64,000 nt of DNA, taken from contig KB722739.1 of the NCBI GenBank assembly GCA_000349905.1, forward strand, positions 1,548,809 through 1,612,808. Direction: 5' to 3'. The translations under genes were made by a program, and so were the position numbers. This DNA is from Volvariella volvacea V23 (taxonomy: Eukaryota; Basidiomycota; Agaricomycetes; Agaricales; Pluteaceae). The first letter of the stretch is position 1, and each line of letters begins with the position of its first letter. This document shows positions 34,261 through 47,463 of this stretch, in pieces. The notes below the pieces were generated by a model that saw only the letters and a program-made list of their open reading frames with translations, was not told the DNA's origin and did no database searches.

Positions 34261-35182
34261 TTAAAGCGCCTGAATGCTCCCTCTTCATGGATGCTTAACA
34301 AGCTGGGCGGCACATATGTGCGTGCATTCGCCACTTACCCTAGTTTATTCCTTGACCCAATCCTGTTCATAGGCTCCCCGCCCGTCACCTGGTCCCCACA
34401 AGTTGCGGGAATCTCTACCTCTGACTGTGTTCCTCAAGAACCGACTAAAGTATGCCTTGACTGGCCGAGAAGTTACTTCCATCGTCAAGCAACGCCTCAT
34501 CAAAGTTGACGGCAAAGTTAGAACCGATCCTACATACCCTGCTGGATTCATGGGTTCGTGCAGTGGAGGAGGATGTTTGTTAGAAAGGGCTGACGCCTGA
34601 AAATTTAGATGTCATTTCCATTGAGAAATCATCTGAGCATTTCCGCCTGCTCTACGACGTCAAGGGTCGTTTCACCATCCACCGCATCACACCCGAGGAG
34701 GCCACATACAAGCTACTCAAGGTCCGAAAAGTTGCCATTGGTGCCCGAGGTGTTCCTCACATTGTCACTCACGATGGCCGAACCATCCGTTATCCCGATC
34801 CCTCCATTCGTGTCAACGATACCGTGAAGTTTGATATAGAGCAGGGTAAAATCACGGACTTTGTCAAATTCGATACTGGTAATATTGTCATCATTACTGG
34901 TGGTCGCAACATGGGTCGTGCTGGTGTCATCGTGCACCGAGAGAAGCACATTGGTGGTTTCGATATCGTTCACGTTAAGGACTCCTTGGACCGAACGTTT
35001 GCTACTCGGTAAATCCTTCTACATCGCAAGCCTTACGAAAGCTAATCGTTTGCAGGGTGACTAACATCTTCGTCATCGGCCAAGGTTCCAAGCCATGGGT
35101 ATCCTTGCCCAAGGGCAAGGGTACTAAGCTTACCATCTCTGAGGAACGCGACCTCAGGAGAAAACAGAGGGAGGCCGAGTAA
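34091..35182 (+). CDS. RPS4: 40S ribosomal protein eS4
   Basis: Coding exons: a one-codon first exon, then 34240-34317, 34373-34553, 34609-35008, 35056-35182, for 262 codons (human RPS4X is 263). Exon 2 starts GCTCGGGGACCCAAAAAG after CGATAG ([20 protein letters not shown]), so the initiator ATG must lie alone upstream. The two ATG|GT candidates I see are 34091 and 34162. The protein continues [20 protein letters not shown] with an S4 RNA-binding region, [20 protein letters not shown], a KOW-like stretch [20 protein letters not shown], and the eS4 C-terminus [20 protein letters not shown]. An isolated ATG exon is common in ribosomal protein genes and also occurs in eL43 of this window. Confidence 0.95.
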
Positions 35183-35313
35183 AAGGGCATTGCACTTGTT
35201 CATTTGGTCTTTTCTATGCTATGTTTTTAATGTCATACATTCTCACACAACATTCGTGCAATGCATGGTCGACACTCCATTCGAGAACATGTATACAATC
35301 TCGATTTACCATG

Positions 35314-37840
35314 CTACCAGTAACCTGGTTGTCTATAAGGTACTATTCCATCTGAACCTCGACGCTTCCTCTCTTCCTCCCACAGTGATACCCATTTAGA
35401 AATTTTCGCGCGTGATGATTCACTTCCAACGTTAACAGTTGCTATCATCCTATTCCAGTCCAACGAGAGTGCAAAGCACGTCAACTCATAAAAGGACGAG
35501 TGCTCTGAGTATGGCACGCCATACAACTGGACAAGTGCAGAAGAATTGCGTGATTGCTGCAAGTCGGAATATGTGAACCCCTTCAGTCTGTTGCGAGAAA
35601 GGACACTGTCAATGGTAGTCATTAGCTCCGAATTACCGCCAGGGGTGAACCTAAAGGAGGTGGCGTTGAACAAATTGTCCAGAATAGCGTTGGAATTGTA
35701 CTTACGTCCATCCTGTTGGGCGGAAGCCAACTACGCGGGAAAAAGTGCCTTTGAATCGTTGCAGGTAAGTCTTTAATCTGTCAGAAGTAATGAGAGCCAG
35801 TGGGACTAAGTGAACATGAGCGTCCAGAGGATTTGAAGTCAACATGGAGTGCAGTTCTGAGTCCGCCTGGCAACGCAGTATTCCTGTTTTGCGCTGCTCG
35901 CAAAATATTTTGCTCTTGAGTGCTTGTGCTACGGCTGTTAACATGGCTCAGCCTACGTGTAACCGCCTTAAACCGAAAGGCCTTGCCTTTAACAATTCGT
36001 TCCTTGCCGATGGAATACGTGCTGAAATATACATTATTAGGTATTCGGGTAATTCACAGATAAAGACCCCTGACCCGATAACAAAAAGCACGCAGTTAGG
36101 CTTGCTGAACACCTTTTCTAATATCGCAGGTCTCAGTGAAGATATCCACCCATCCATCAAGGAGGGCTTCCCACTGGTTGGTCTGCCATTGGCAATCCTT
36201 TGTGCCAGTTCTGCGCAAGCAGAAATGACCAATGGTTGTGGAGGGAACGTATACTGGAAGTTGTTTATTCCCCCTATGTCTAGCATACACAACCAAAAAA
36301 ACACACCTTGGGGTCCAGATAAGTTGTGTCTAGGTAGACGTGGTCGATTTTCTTTCCCTTAATTGCCGGGTGTAGCACATGTTGAGGAGATGCGCGGAAG
36401 TCGCCACAGTGGAGGTAACGAAATGTACGAGATGAACTGATGAAGGGGGACTTGAAGGTACTATCGCCAGCGTTGACAGACTGAGGCCCTTCAAAGAGAA
36501 ATATACAGGATCCAGGACAGTGATTTGCCTCAATCGGTGTGACAAAAACACCATTTGTGTCGGGTATCAGAGTCGGAGTATCCATCAGAAGGGGATGTAC
36601 CCATTTCTTATCAACATTTAACATGTGTAGGATGAAGTTTGCTGTGCCTTCAGAGCAATAGATAGGCCCACTTTTCCAGGATGAGGAGAGGTTGGTATAG
36701 TGATCCGAGTGGGCGTGTCTGAAATACTCTTTAACAATGAATCCCTGAGTAGATATCACTCACGTCAAGAAATAGGCCGTCACACCGGGAATGGTTCCGT
36801 ATCGGAAGGCGTCTACAGCAATCGGCATACCCTGTAGCACTTTATAGAAAGGTGTCTTGCGGCGACTATTTTTGGTAGGTCGGAAACTAGGATCCTCAGC
36901 AGCCGTTGCCTCTTCCCATGCTTGGCTTTCTTTGAACGGTGACATGAGCACAGAAAACGCGCTGCTGCCATTAACCTTAGGATTGATAGAATTGGTCCAT
37001 TCATTTCGAGCGACGGTAGTTGCTACAACACTTGGATAGAGCTTCCACCGGTAGGCAATCAGCTGTTGCATAGGTGTTGAACTTATAACATACTTGGGGT
37101 TTGCCGGACACAACCTCAGGACTGTGGTCATTATCCCATTGTACTTCTTCACGCACTAGTGCTTCGCCTTCGGTCATTTCCTCGAATGCCGTCTTGTTTA
37201 AAACTTCAAAATCTTCGACAAGGAAATTAGCCGCTAATTCATCGTCGCCTATGCCCCATTCGACTTCTGCAAACAGTTCCTCTTCAACGCCCGAGGATGG
37301 GGCTGGCATATCTTGCTCACTATTTGCAGGAGCGGAGTCAAGGGGGTTGGGCTGTAACAGTGATGTAGGCACTCCAAAAGACGCAGCAGGGGCGGGGCCT
37401 TCAGTCTCCACTGCGACAATAGGAACGGTAGGCTGTGGGACTTTTGTAGAGCATAATATGCGAGAGGGATGCCCATTTGTCGGGGCCATGAAGGAAGAGG
37501 ACGCGTTACGGGGTTGGACACTGTCCTCTGAGCACTTTCGTCTGGTTGGGCGAGAAGCCGTGTTCTTCACCCCAATAAGCTCCACCCCGTCATCGCTGCA
37601 AACCGACCTTTGTCGTTTCTTTCCTTTGCTAGAACTACTTGTCAAAATAGATATTATTTCGATCTCGTCGTCTGAATCGTCTATGACTATCACATCCGAG
37701 TCTCGTTGTGTAGAAGACCTTGGTAAGGACTTCGGTCTTTGACTCTTGACAACGGATGTCCGCGGCGTAAAATAATCATAAAGAGTGGAGGACTGCGTGG
37801 AATTGGAAGATGGTTTCTTTGATTTCTTGCTGGCCGGCAT
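35314..37840 (-). CDS. PSO2: PSO2/SNM1 (DCLRE1A) DNA interstrand cross-link repair nuclease
   Basis: Seven exons: 37840-37115, 37062-36764, 36718-36307, 36253-36075, 36021-35987, 35934-35706, 35650-35314; 738 codons. The N-terminus is disordered and acidic, with a PIP-like start QSSTLYDYF and a SUMO-interaction-like [14 protein letters not shown]. The metallo-beta-lactamase domain contains [20 protein letters not shown] (the HxHxDH metal motif), [19 protein letters not shown] and YLHCGDFR. The DRMBL domain contains [27 protein letters not shown] and [18 protein letters not shown]1 enzymes are 5' exonucleases that unhook cross-linked DNA. The intron 35935-35986 has a GC donor (AAAG|GCAAGG). 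The donor of intron 1 is taken as GAG|GTTGTG (37114) because the nearer GTATGT would leave only 31 nt. Confidence 0.93.
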
Positions 37841-38208
37841 GCAGTGCCCTTGAAAGCGCAGTTCGAAGCTCAGCCCGCCTTAGAGGGGGTGATGGTTATG
37901 GGAAAGGAAATCACAAAAGGAGATGCCCCTATTTGGAGACAAGTTGGAGTCATACCGCTACGCGACGCGGACCAACCGCGAGCGCAACACTTGTTCAATT
38001 TTGGTGAGGTCCGATTCGAAAGGTCATTCGGTGCTTAATCGTGGGTTTTTGTGCATAAAAAATTAACCACTCTCAGAGAAGATTACTTGGGACATGCATA
38101 TTGCACCATCCATGTTCCGGGACCTCCCATTCATATTACTATAAGATATCAGATATTCTCAAGCATTGCCTCATTGCAATCGCCCAATCTTGCTCTTCAT
38201 CTCTCATC
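37841..38208. promoter_or_regulatory. Divergent promoter region, PSO2 / aminotransferase
   Basis: 368 bases between two divergent start codons. A short ORF (37844-38038 plus) is probably not a gene. An AT-rich stretch at 38130-38160 could serve as the core promoter of the aminotransferase gene. Confidence 0.35.
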
Positions 38209-40247
38209 ATGTCTCCTGCATTGGCCAATGCCCAGAATCCTGCTGTCGTCGATGAACTTAGTCCTCAGACCAAGACACCAACACGTGCGCCAACGTCAAT
38301 CCTCCATCGGACCCCATGGAGACCTCCAACCGCGGTCGCAGCAGAGGGGATGTACATCGATCTTGAAGATGGTAGAAGAGTCCTCGATGCTGTTGGTGGG
38401 GCAGCTGTTGCTTGCTTGGGCAACAATCACCCCAGAGTCGTTGAGGCCATCAAGGATCAGCTGGACAAGGTCTCATGTGCGCAGGTATCACAAAATCCAC
38501 ATGTTGATCAAGCTCACATGGCATCTGGACCTCGCCAGATGTATATAACATGCAGCTATCCAATCAGCCGGCTGAAGAGCTGGCCAAGTACTTGGTTTCG
38601 ACTGGTAACGGAGCTTTTGAGCTTTGTGGATTTGTTTCTGGGGGTATGACACTCCCATCCATCCTTTAGTTTTCCAATTGAACGAATGATCTCCACCAGG
38701 ATCTGAGGCAATGGAGGCCGTCATTAAGCTCGCACGACAGGTAGGTGCCTCGCAATCATATAGATGGCGTGAAACAAAATGCTTTGCAGTACTATGTTGA
38801 GATAGGTCAGCCCCAGCGCAAAAATTTCATCGCTAGGAGGTTGGCTTTCCACGGGAACACTGTGGCTACCTTGTCTCTAGCTTATCACCCCTCCCGTCGT
38901 GCACCATTCGAGGACATACTGGATCATGACAATTTCCATCATGTCTCTCCAGCATACGCTAGGCGGTTCCAAAGGTTTGGCGAGACTGAAGCAGACTACG
39001 TTGAACGTCTGAGGCAAGAACTTGAAAGCAAATTCCTTGAATTGGGTTCGGATACAATCATCGGATGTTTGTGCTATGCTTCTATAGTAGCGACTGTGTA
39101 CACTCATTACATTTCTTAGTTGTGGCAGAGACTGTGGTTGGCGCAGCCATAGGTTGCTGTCCTGCTCCCAAGGGGTATTTCAAAGGTAACCTAGGTCATC
39201 TCATCAGGACGGATGGTGCTAATGTTTTGTGCAGCCATGAAGTCTGTCTGTGATAAATATGGTGCACTGTTCATCCTGGATGAGGTATGATTAAAAAACA
39301 ACGTTGCACCTTAACCAGCATTGACTTCAAGTTGCGAAGGTTATGAGCGGCATGGGTCGTAAGCCTGGCATTTCACTTCATTTTCCTGATGCTGATTCAT
39401 TCGTAGGCATGGGAACGCTTCATGCATGGGAGTCTTTTGGGGATGGTGCGGCCGTGAGTCTGAGTTTGAGTTTACTGCTCAGCAGGACGAATCGCCTCAC
39501 ACTTTATCCTGCTAGCCTGACATTCAAGCTGTTGCCAAAGGATTGGGTGGAGGGTAAGGTTCCAATGCTGTACACAATGTAGAATAACTCATCGTTTCAT
39601 AGTTACGGCTCTATTGGTGCTGTCTTAATGTCAAAACGAGTCGCGGAGGGTGTTAGGGATCATTCTGGATTCTGGAAGCACGGCCACACCTATCAGGTTA
39701 GCCATGCTGAACCCTACCCTGAAATTAAGCTGAGTGTCCGCATATAGGCCCACCCTCTAGCATGCGCTGCCTCGCTCGCAGTTCAAAAAGTTATTACCGA
39801 GGAGAACCTCTTAGAGAATGTTCGTCAACAAGGAGCGTATCTAGGTGAATGTCGATCATATACTTAAATCGATGGTATGTTCTGATCAGATGTTCAGAGT
39901 CTTTGCTTCAGAAGCGACTTTGTGGACCAAATGCACCGGCTGCGCCTTACACATTTGACATCCGTGGTGGGGGTGGGTTTTGGGCCATCGAATTTGACTT
40001 TGAAGTTCCCGAGGCATCGCATCTGGATTTTAAGGGGCAGCAGTTTGCCATGCTCGTGCAAGCACGGGCCCTCGAGAATAACCTTGTAGTCATGGGTATG
40101 ACGGGAGGCGCCAATCTGGAAGGTACAAAAGGTCACCATATCATCCTCGCACCAGCCTACAATGTAACGAAAGAACAGATCGAGGCAATTGTCAACATCC
40201 TCGTCCAGAGCGTCGAGGAGGTCCTCAGTATTTATACGCTGCAATAG
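38209..40247 (+). CDS. Class III PLP-dependent aminotransferase
   Basis: Twelve exons: 38209-38476, 38539-38643, 38700-38740, 38790-39066, 39120-39185, 39235-39284, 39340-39358, 39407-39453, 39516-39553, 39603-39696, 39748-39844, 39898-40247; 483 codons. Family marks are DLEDGRRVLDAVGGAAVACL, GNNHPRVVEAIKDQLDKVSY, SGGSEAMEAVIKLARQ (PLP phosphate site), ARRLAFHGNTVATLSLAYHP, LFILDEVMSGMGR, and the PLP lysine in PDIQAVAKGLGGGYGSIGAV. HTYQAHPLACAASLAVQ follows. These enzymes move amino groups from omega-amino acids, diamines or related substrates to an oxo-acid acceptor. The subgroup and substrate cannot be read here. Exon 7 is only 19 nt. No mitochondrial presequence is evident. Confidence 0.92.
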
Positions 40248-40498
40248 TCTAGATAAAGTGTGAGAATTTGTAAAAGAGACAGAAATTTCATATTCTTTTG
40301 ATTCAACACCCTAGCTGCGTACTAAGCTTAGGATGACCGAACGCGGGGCTGGTGGCAGCCAAATTACGTAATCCGAGATTGACTGGGTGACTCTCCTGCA
40401 CACTTTCCACAACAGTGAACCTGTCGACGTCTGACCACCACCACACACTTTTGCCTCTTTGCTCAGCCTTAGGATCGATGGCCGGGCGCATGCACTAA

Positions 40499-43400
40499 AT
40501 GGACTTACAACCAACGCATAATCACGAAGCCACAGCTAGTTCTAGTGCAATTGCCAATACCACTACGCCTTCCCCATCGTCTATCGCATCCCCAACGACA
40601 CCAGCTGAGTCCAAGAGTTTACGCACAAGTGCCAGAGTTCGCGCTGCAAAGCAGAAACAACAAGCAGCTGCTAAAGTCAGAGAGCCTCAATCTACCGCCG
40701 AACCCCAAGCTTCTTCACCCAGTGCACAACCCGAAACCACAACCCGAGTCACTCGAGCAACCTCAAGCAAGACAAAGCGCCCCAGAGAAGCTGCAAACAG
40801 CAAGGGAGGGAAAGAAATTACGGAGGAAGGTGCCACTCGTGCAAGCAAACGGTATGACTTATCGATCAGGTTTCTTCGCCTCATTGCCCTGAATAATACT
40901 GACTCGGCTTGACCTCAGCATTCGTAAATCCACACAACCTGCCTCAACTCCTTTGACCATAAACGAACCGCGAGACATTAAAGGCAAGAAACGCGCAGCG
41001 CCAGAAATAGTATCCGAAGAAGAAGCTGGTCCATCCAACAAGCGTACGAGAACCAATCAATATTCTCTCCGTTCCTCTACCGCCACTACTGCCACTGCCG
41101 CAAATTCAAATAATATGCCGAGGAAAAATCGGTATGTATATTATGCTATTTTCCGCTTAGTAACATGAGTAAACCTCCCTAGATCTTCAAATAGCAAGGG
41201 TAAAGCTGCTGTAAAAAGCAAGATCACTATGGCCGGTACATCTCGTCTAGGAGATGACGATGTCGAGATGTTAGATGATGACTATAGAGTTGATGAATCA
41301 GATGATAGAGTTGACACAGGAGGAGAGGGTCGTGAAGAAGCCGCAACAAAAGGAGAAGAAGCCCAGGGCAGAGAGCCTGACGCAGGAAATCAGGAGGAGG
41401 ATAATGAAGATGATGATGGTGAGGAAGAAGATGATAATGAAGACAACGACGTGGCTATGCCTTCAAGTGACGACTCCCCTGCTCCTGTGGGAATGGATGA
41501 ACGCTCCGCGTTGTCTATATTCGGCGATTATCGTCAATTTGGCTCATACATGATGTCTCTCTCATCCCGCTTGAAGACCATGCTGCAAAATATCAAGCCA
41601 ACAGCCGATCCAACGACCCGATTACTTACACTGCAAGAGCTTAGTGAGCTGCTTAGTATCAGTACAGAAGATACGCTGGCTGGCTCCTTCCAGGTCGAGT
41701 CCTTCGTCAAGGAATTAGTTAGGATTTTAGGTGGTAAAGGGAATGATGATGATGAAGACGATGATGGGGACGATGATGGTGCCGAAACCGACGAAGACGC
41801 CGCGCTTGCAGCGGCTCTCGCCCTAAGCGGTGGCTACCAAGGCGATGAAAATCTTGAAGCACAGGTATTGGCATGCCGGTGCTTGGCCAATCTTATGGAG
41901 GCCCTACCAGGTGTCGCGCACACTGTTGTGTACCATGGAGCCATCCCTGTCCTCTGCAGCAAGCTGGTAGAGATATCCTATATCGACTTGGCAGAACAGA
42001 CATTGAGTGTCAGTTTTTCTACATGCATTGCTCTTACCGTCGTACTCACACTCACCATAGACCATGGAGAAGATCTCTGAAGAGTTCCCAAGTGCTATTG
42101 TCCGTGAAGGTGGTTTGTCGGCGCTGCTGAACTACCTTGACTTTTTCTCTATTGCTGTACAACGAACCGCACTCCAAGCTGCTGCCAATTGCTGTCGCAA
42201 TATCTCCTCAGAACACTTCACCATGATTCGTAACGTATGGCCTATCATCCGCAATTGCCTTGGCTATTCAGACCAACGCCTCGTCGAATTCGCCTGCCTA
42301 TGCGTTATTCGAGTGGTGGATTCTTATTATCGATCGTCCACCTCAAACCTAGAAGCCCTGGTTGATACAGACCTCATCAAAGCTGTAAATTTGCTGCTGC
42401 TACCAGCAGGTGGTTCTCCCATGATTGCTCCTAACACCTTCACCCTATTGTTACGTGCTCTGGCGACCTCGTCACGGGCAAGCCCAAAGATTACATTGGC
42501 ATTACTTGAGGCTGATATTGTAGCTACGCTGTACCAAATTCTGACAGGTGTATTACCACCTAGTTCTGAAGATGGTGAGGAACAAGGTAATGCGACAGGA
42601 GGACAAGGCCTTGGTGGTGGGGTCGCAGACATGACAGTCATGGAGAATTTAGCGCACCGACCCAAGGATCAGATTGAAGAGGCCCTTAGCCTCGTGTCTG
42701 AGCTTTTGCCCCCGCTTCCCAAAGGTACGCGTGCCTCTGCTTTGCCAGAACCAACTTCTCAAGGGCGTGTAGATGGTGTCTTTGACCACAAGACTTATAC
42801 TGAAAAGTCACTTGCACGGATGATCAAGGCTAAACACAAGGCTGATAGGGCAGCAGCGCGTCAAGCAGCTCAAAGCACTACATCTTCGGCAGCTCCGTCG
42901 GCACCAGTCTCACCGACGCCTCCCGTTGACGAGCCATCACCCGACAATGGTTCCACGGAATCTCAAGACCCAGAAGAGCCTGTCCCAAGCACCTCAACCT
43001 CAAAGGACGCAAAGGACAGTGCACAAGACCGCACGGATCTCCTCCGATCGAATCCAATTGTTGTCAATCGATTCATGCAGTTGATGGTCCCGATCCTGAT
43101 TGATGTGTATGCAGCTAGTGTAATTACACCTGTCAGGGTTAAGACGTTGACTGGCTTGCTAAAATCCGTAAGCTTTTTGGATGCTGATGGACTGAAGCGT
43201 GTGTTTAGGGTAAGCATTACACTGTCACCTTGGGAGTTGACTTATCTATTTGTCCAGAATGTTCCCGTGGCCAGCTTCGCGTCATCAATTCTATCTTCTA
43301 AAGACCATCCATCTCTCGTCATTGGTGCCCTGCAATTGGTTGACATGTTACTGGGCAAAATGCCGACTCTTTATCGTCCTGCTTTCCGCCGCGAGGGAGT

Positions 43401-46400
43401 CTTCCACGAAATAGACCTTCTTGCTGAACGGCCGTTAGCATCCTCCAAACCTAAAGACAAGGAGAAAGACTCTTCGGAGAGTGGCACATCGGAGTCGAGT
43501 AACGCTCCCGCTGTCGTACCACCCCCTATCTCCACACTTCCTGGTTTCAAGAAACTGTCATCACTGTCACTTGAACCAGAAGATGCAGTCACCATACGGG
43601 CAAAAGTCATCAAGTTTAAGTACTTGTCTGGAGACGACGAGGTGGATGGCTCTGGTTTTGCACACCTCCGACAACTCGTCGAGCGCATCTCTAGTAGTAG
43701 CTCTACAGAAAAAGAGGCGATTGAAGCTATTCGAGAGCTAGCAGATCTCTTCGCTTCACCTCATACCTCTGTATCCAGTTTCGAGCTATTGCAAACCGGT
43801 GTAGTCGATTCTTTGCTTCGGTTTGCTACGGATACAGAGCGTACTCGTGCGTTTTCCTCTCTTCTATTCACTTTGACAAGACGCAATCTAATGTGCACTA
43901 CAGTAACCATACGAAGACGAAAAGAAATTTTACTAGATGCGTTTGTCAGCCGACGTGTCAAAGGCCTCAACAGTGCACAAACGCCATTTGCAACTTTTGT
44001 TAAAAAATTGCAAGAGTCCTTCACGAGAATGGAATCCTTTGACGTTGTTACGGTCACCCAGAATAGTGACGGTAAGCTGGATTTGAAAATTCCACTCATC
44101 CAAGGTAACGATTTCATTGGCTTCTCAGAATCCAAACGAAGTTCTCCTTCACTTCTGGCGCGCCAACTACGACTCCGCCTGGAGGCAGCAGACTCAACAG
44201 ATATACCGCGCAACTTGCAAAATTTCGTAGTATCTATACATGCCATTGCTACTTTCCAAGCACTCCACGATTACCTGCGTCCAAGAGTTGCAGGACTATT
44301 TTCGGGATCGCGCCTGTCAGGCATGTTGGCAGCCCTTGCTGCTTCAGGCTTCGCTGCCTCTAATTCGCGTGCAATGGCTGAGGAGCTCGCACAATTAACC
44401 TCAAAGGCTGGTTCATCTGAAGAGAATAAGTCTGCTAGCAGCAGTGGTAGCTCACAAACAATCACCCGTCGCCGCAGTCAACGCCTGAGTGCGAAGAATG
44501 GCACTAGCAATACTGATGGGGTGGTAGCTGCTGCCCAAGCTGCTAATGCTGGTCCGAGCCAATCCTCACCGGCTCTTGGGGGCATTAATAGCGAGAGTGC
44601 CCAAAACGATGCTATTGAAGCAGATTTGCAGAATGACTTTACGGATGACGAGCTAGATGCTGAAGTATTTGAAGATGATCTGGATCCTGAAAATGCCGTG
44701 AACGAGAAGACTGTCACATTGTCCGTAGCTGAGGGTGGGTACATGCTCGATTATACTGTGGCTTGGCTTATCCGGCGTTCTAGATGGCTCTAAAGTAGAG
44801 GCTCAGACCCCAGATGGTACACGCATTGCAACCCCCAATTCAGCCGCTAGGGAGTCGTCCTCAGCATCATCCTCTCGACCAGGTCCCGGGATCAAAGCAT
44901 CTTATGCTGCTGCTTTGAAGGCTAAGCCATCAGACTGGCATATTGAATTCTTCATGGATGATCAAACACTCCCTCTAGACCTCACGATATATGGAGCAAT
45001 CCACCAACATGAAATGCGAAAGAAGGCTGGGCCTGTCCCTTCGAGCATGATTTGGCAAGGAATATATACTGTCAAATTCAAGAAAGTTCCGGGACCGGCT
45101 CCATCACCTGATGGTAAGTTCTTTCCTACAAGAGACTCACTAGGTTCCTCGCTCAAATCACTATCTCCAGACGCTACAGAAGGCAGCTCAAGGAATAGAT
45201 CGCCAAGCCCGACTATGTCATCTTTGCCGGAGGATGCCCCCCATGCAAAGATTCTTCGCCTTCTGCGAGTATTACACCAAATTAATACTCTCGAAGCAGA
45301 GCGACCGGTGCTACCGAGTGAAAGGCGCAATCTACCAGAGTCCTCTTTTGTAAATAACAAACTAACGGCTAAATTAACGCGACAACTGGAGGAGCCAATG
45401 ATTGTGGCGAGGTAAGGCACGGTGCGAATCTGCTTTATGGCTTTAAGTTTTCATGCTTGATTTTAGTTCCTGTCTGCCTGACTGGGCCCTGGATCTACCA
45501 CAGCATTTCCCATTCCTCTTCCCCTTCGCGACACGCTACAACTTCCTACAATCAACCTCCTTTGGTTATGCACGTCTTATTCTCAAATGGCAGAGCCAAC
45601 AGTCTCGTGGTCAAGATACATCATCTCGTAGAGACGATGGCATTGGCTTCTTGGGACGCCTACAAAGGCAGAAGGTCCGCATATCTCGTAAACACATCTT
45701 GGAATCTGCTGTGAAAGTTTTTGAGCTTTATGGCTCATCTTCATCTGTGCTCGAGGTCGAATATTTTGAGGAAGTTGGCACTGGTCTTGGTCCAACCCTG
45801 GAATTCTATTCCATGGTATCGAAGGAATTTGCACGGAAAGACCTTAAAATCTGGCGCGATATGGATGCTTCAGGAAGCGGGCCTTTTGTGAGCCATCCAT
45901 ATGGGCTGTACCCCGCCCCATTAAGCCCAGAAGACATTGCCAGCGACGGTGGACAGTGAGTTCTTCATTATTGCTTACTTTATTTGCCTCACTTCGCAAA
46001 TCATAGAAAACGCACGCATATACTGAGAGTCGTTGGGCAATTCGTTGCCAAGGCAATGCTTGACTCCCGTATCATTGACCTATCCTTTAATAAAACATTC
46101 CTGAAGCTTGTTCTGGGTGAAGAGATCCCCGTTTCAGTTGCCTCCCTCAAGGTGGATAGACCTCTACAGCCTTTTGAGACTTCCTATCTGACCGATCCAT
46201 GTTAGTTGGTCGACCCAGACCTAGCAAATTCGTTAACTAAATTACAAGGCATGGCGGTTCGCAAAACCCAAGTCCCAAATGACAAGGTTAGTGAGTTTGT
46301 CCTACACTGAGTCTGCCTTTAACAAGAACCCCTTTAGTTATCGCGAAAGATTGCTCAGTTAGAAAATGACGATATCGAAAACCTGTCACTCGACTTCACG

Positions 46401-47145
46401 CTTCCGGGTTACGACATCGAACTTCGAGTATGTCATAATTCCCTTTGGATAATTACTTAGCACTTACTCCTTAATCAGCCTGGAGGACGGGATATAGCAG
46501 TCACATCCGAGAATGTCAATGAGTACATTGACGCTGTTTTGGACGCTATAATTGGCTCTGGAGTACAGGTCCAAGTGAAGGCATTCAAAGAGGGATTCTC
46601 AAAGGTCTTCCCCGTCTCTGATCTTCAGGCTTTCACCGCGGATGAGCTTGTGATGCTGTTTGGAAATTCAGACGAAGATTGGAGTCTCGAGAGTATGTTC
46701 ATCCCTCTTTAATACGGAATTGTTACACAATCACATCACCTTGCAGCATTATCTGAAGCGATCAAGGCAGACCACGGATTTAATGTGGAAAGCAGGGCTA
46801 TTCACGACCTGATGGACATAATGTCGGAATTCGACGTGACTACGAGACGAAACTTCCTTCAGTTCATCACAGGAAGTCCGAAGCTTCCGATTGGAGGTAT
46901 ATAAGTGTTACCTCACTACATATCTCATTAACTCACGGCGATTGGCAGGTTTCCGTGGGTTGAACCCCCCCTTGACTGTTGTCCGCAAACCACACGAGCA
47001 TCCATTGACCGCTGATGACTACCTTCCGAGCGTCATGACCTGCGTGAATTATCTCAAACTTCCAGAGTATAGCTCCAAGAGTGTAATGCTGGAGAAATTA
47101 CGCTTGGCAATCAAAGAGGGTGTAGGTAGTTTCCACCTTTCATAA
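40499..47145 (+). CDS. UFD4: UFD4/TRIP12-type HECT E3 ubiquitin ligase
   Basis: Fourteen exons: 40499-40851, 40919-41131, 41183-42008, 42061-43209, 43258-44734, 44784-45113, 45171-45411, 45467-45955, 46007-46151, 46206-46286, 46338-46427, 46479-46692, 46747-46896, 46949-47145; 1984 codons. The N-terminus is Ser/Thr/Ala-rich and basic, then very acidic (EDNEDDDGEEEDDNEDNDVA). The armadillo block carries ACRCLANLMEALPGVAHTVV, LLNYLDFFSIAVQRTALQAA and the UFD4 mark NVWPIIRNCLGYSDQRLVEF. The HECT domain has EYFEEVGTGLGPTLEFYSMV and RVVGQFVAKAMLDSRIIDLS. It ends with SVMTCVNYLKLPEYSS (catalytic Cys) and GSFHLS. Ufd4 ubiquitylates N-terminal-ubiquitin-fusion and N-degron substrates. Two introns (43210-43257, 48 nt; 45114-45170, 57 nt) are multiples of three without stops, so their retention would be silent in frame. 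Confidence 0.94.
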
Positions 47146-47463
47146 TCGGGTCAACCAATATCGTAGACCCTGGTGCTCTCATTATCACTGCTGCATGGTC
47201 GCCTGTATAATTGTGTAATCTTTGCTTTGTTTTCTTAGTATTCTAGCATTAATAGAATCAATGGACTGTATGCATTGCTAAAATGATTTCGACCAACGTC
47301 ACAACGAGGCTGGTGGACATAAACGGATATTCTAGCCAAATGGGAACATGAGCCCTGTCCATAGCGCTAATCAAGGACACCACGCACTGGCTTGCTGTGT
47401 AGTGCTTATGTCCTTAACACCAATCCCTTCAATCCCCAATTTCGCGATCCCTTCCAAGTAATC
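47146..47463. other. Intergenic region between UFD4 and the second Sec14-like gene
   Basis: 318 bases: the 3' UTR of UFD4 and the promoter of the next gene. Nothing else seen. Confidence 0.4.

Noticed and set aside
37844..38038. 64-codon plus-strand ORF upstream of the aminotransferase
   Set aside because: Lies in a divergent promoter region, with no domain and no splice continuity with the aminotransferase.
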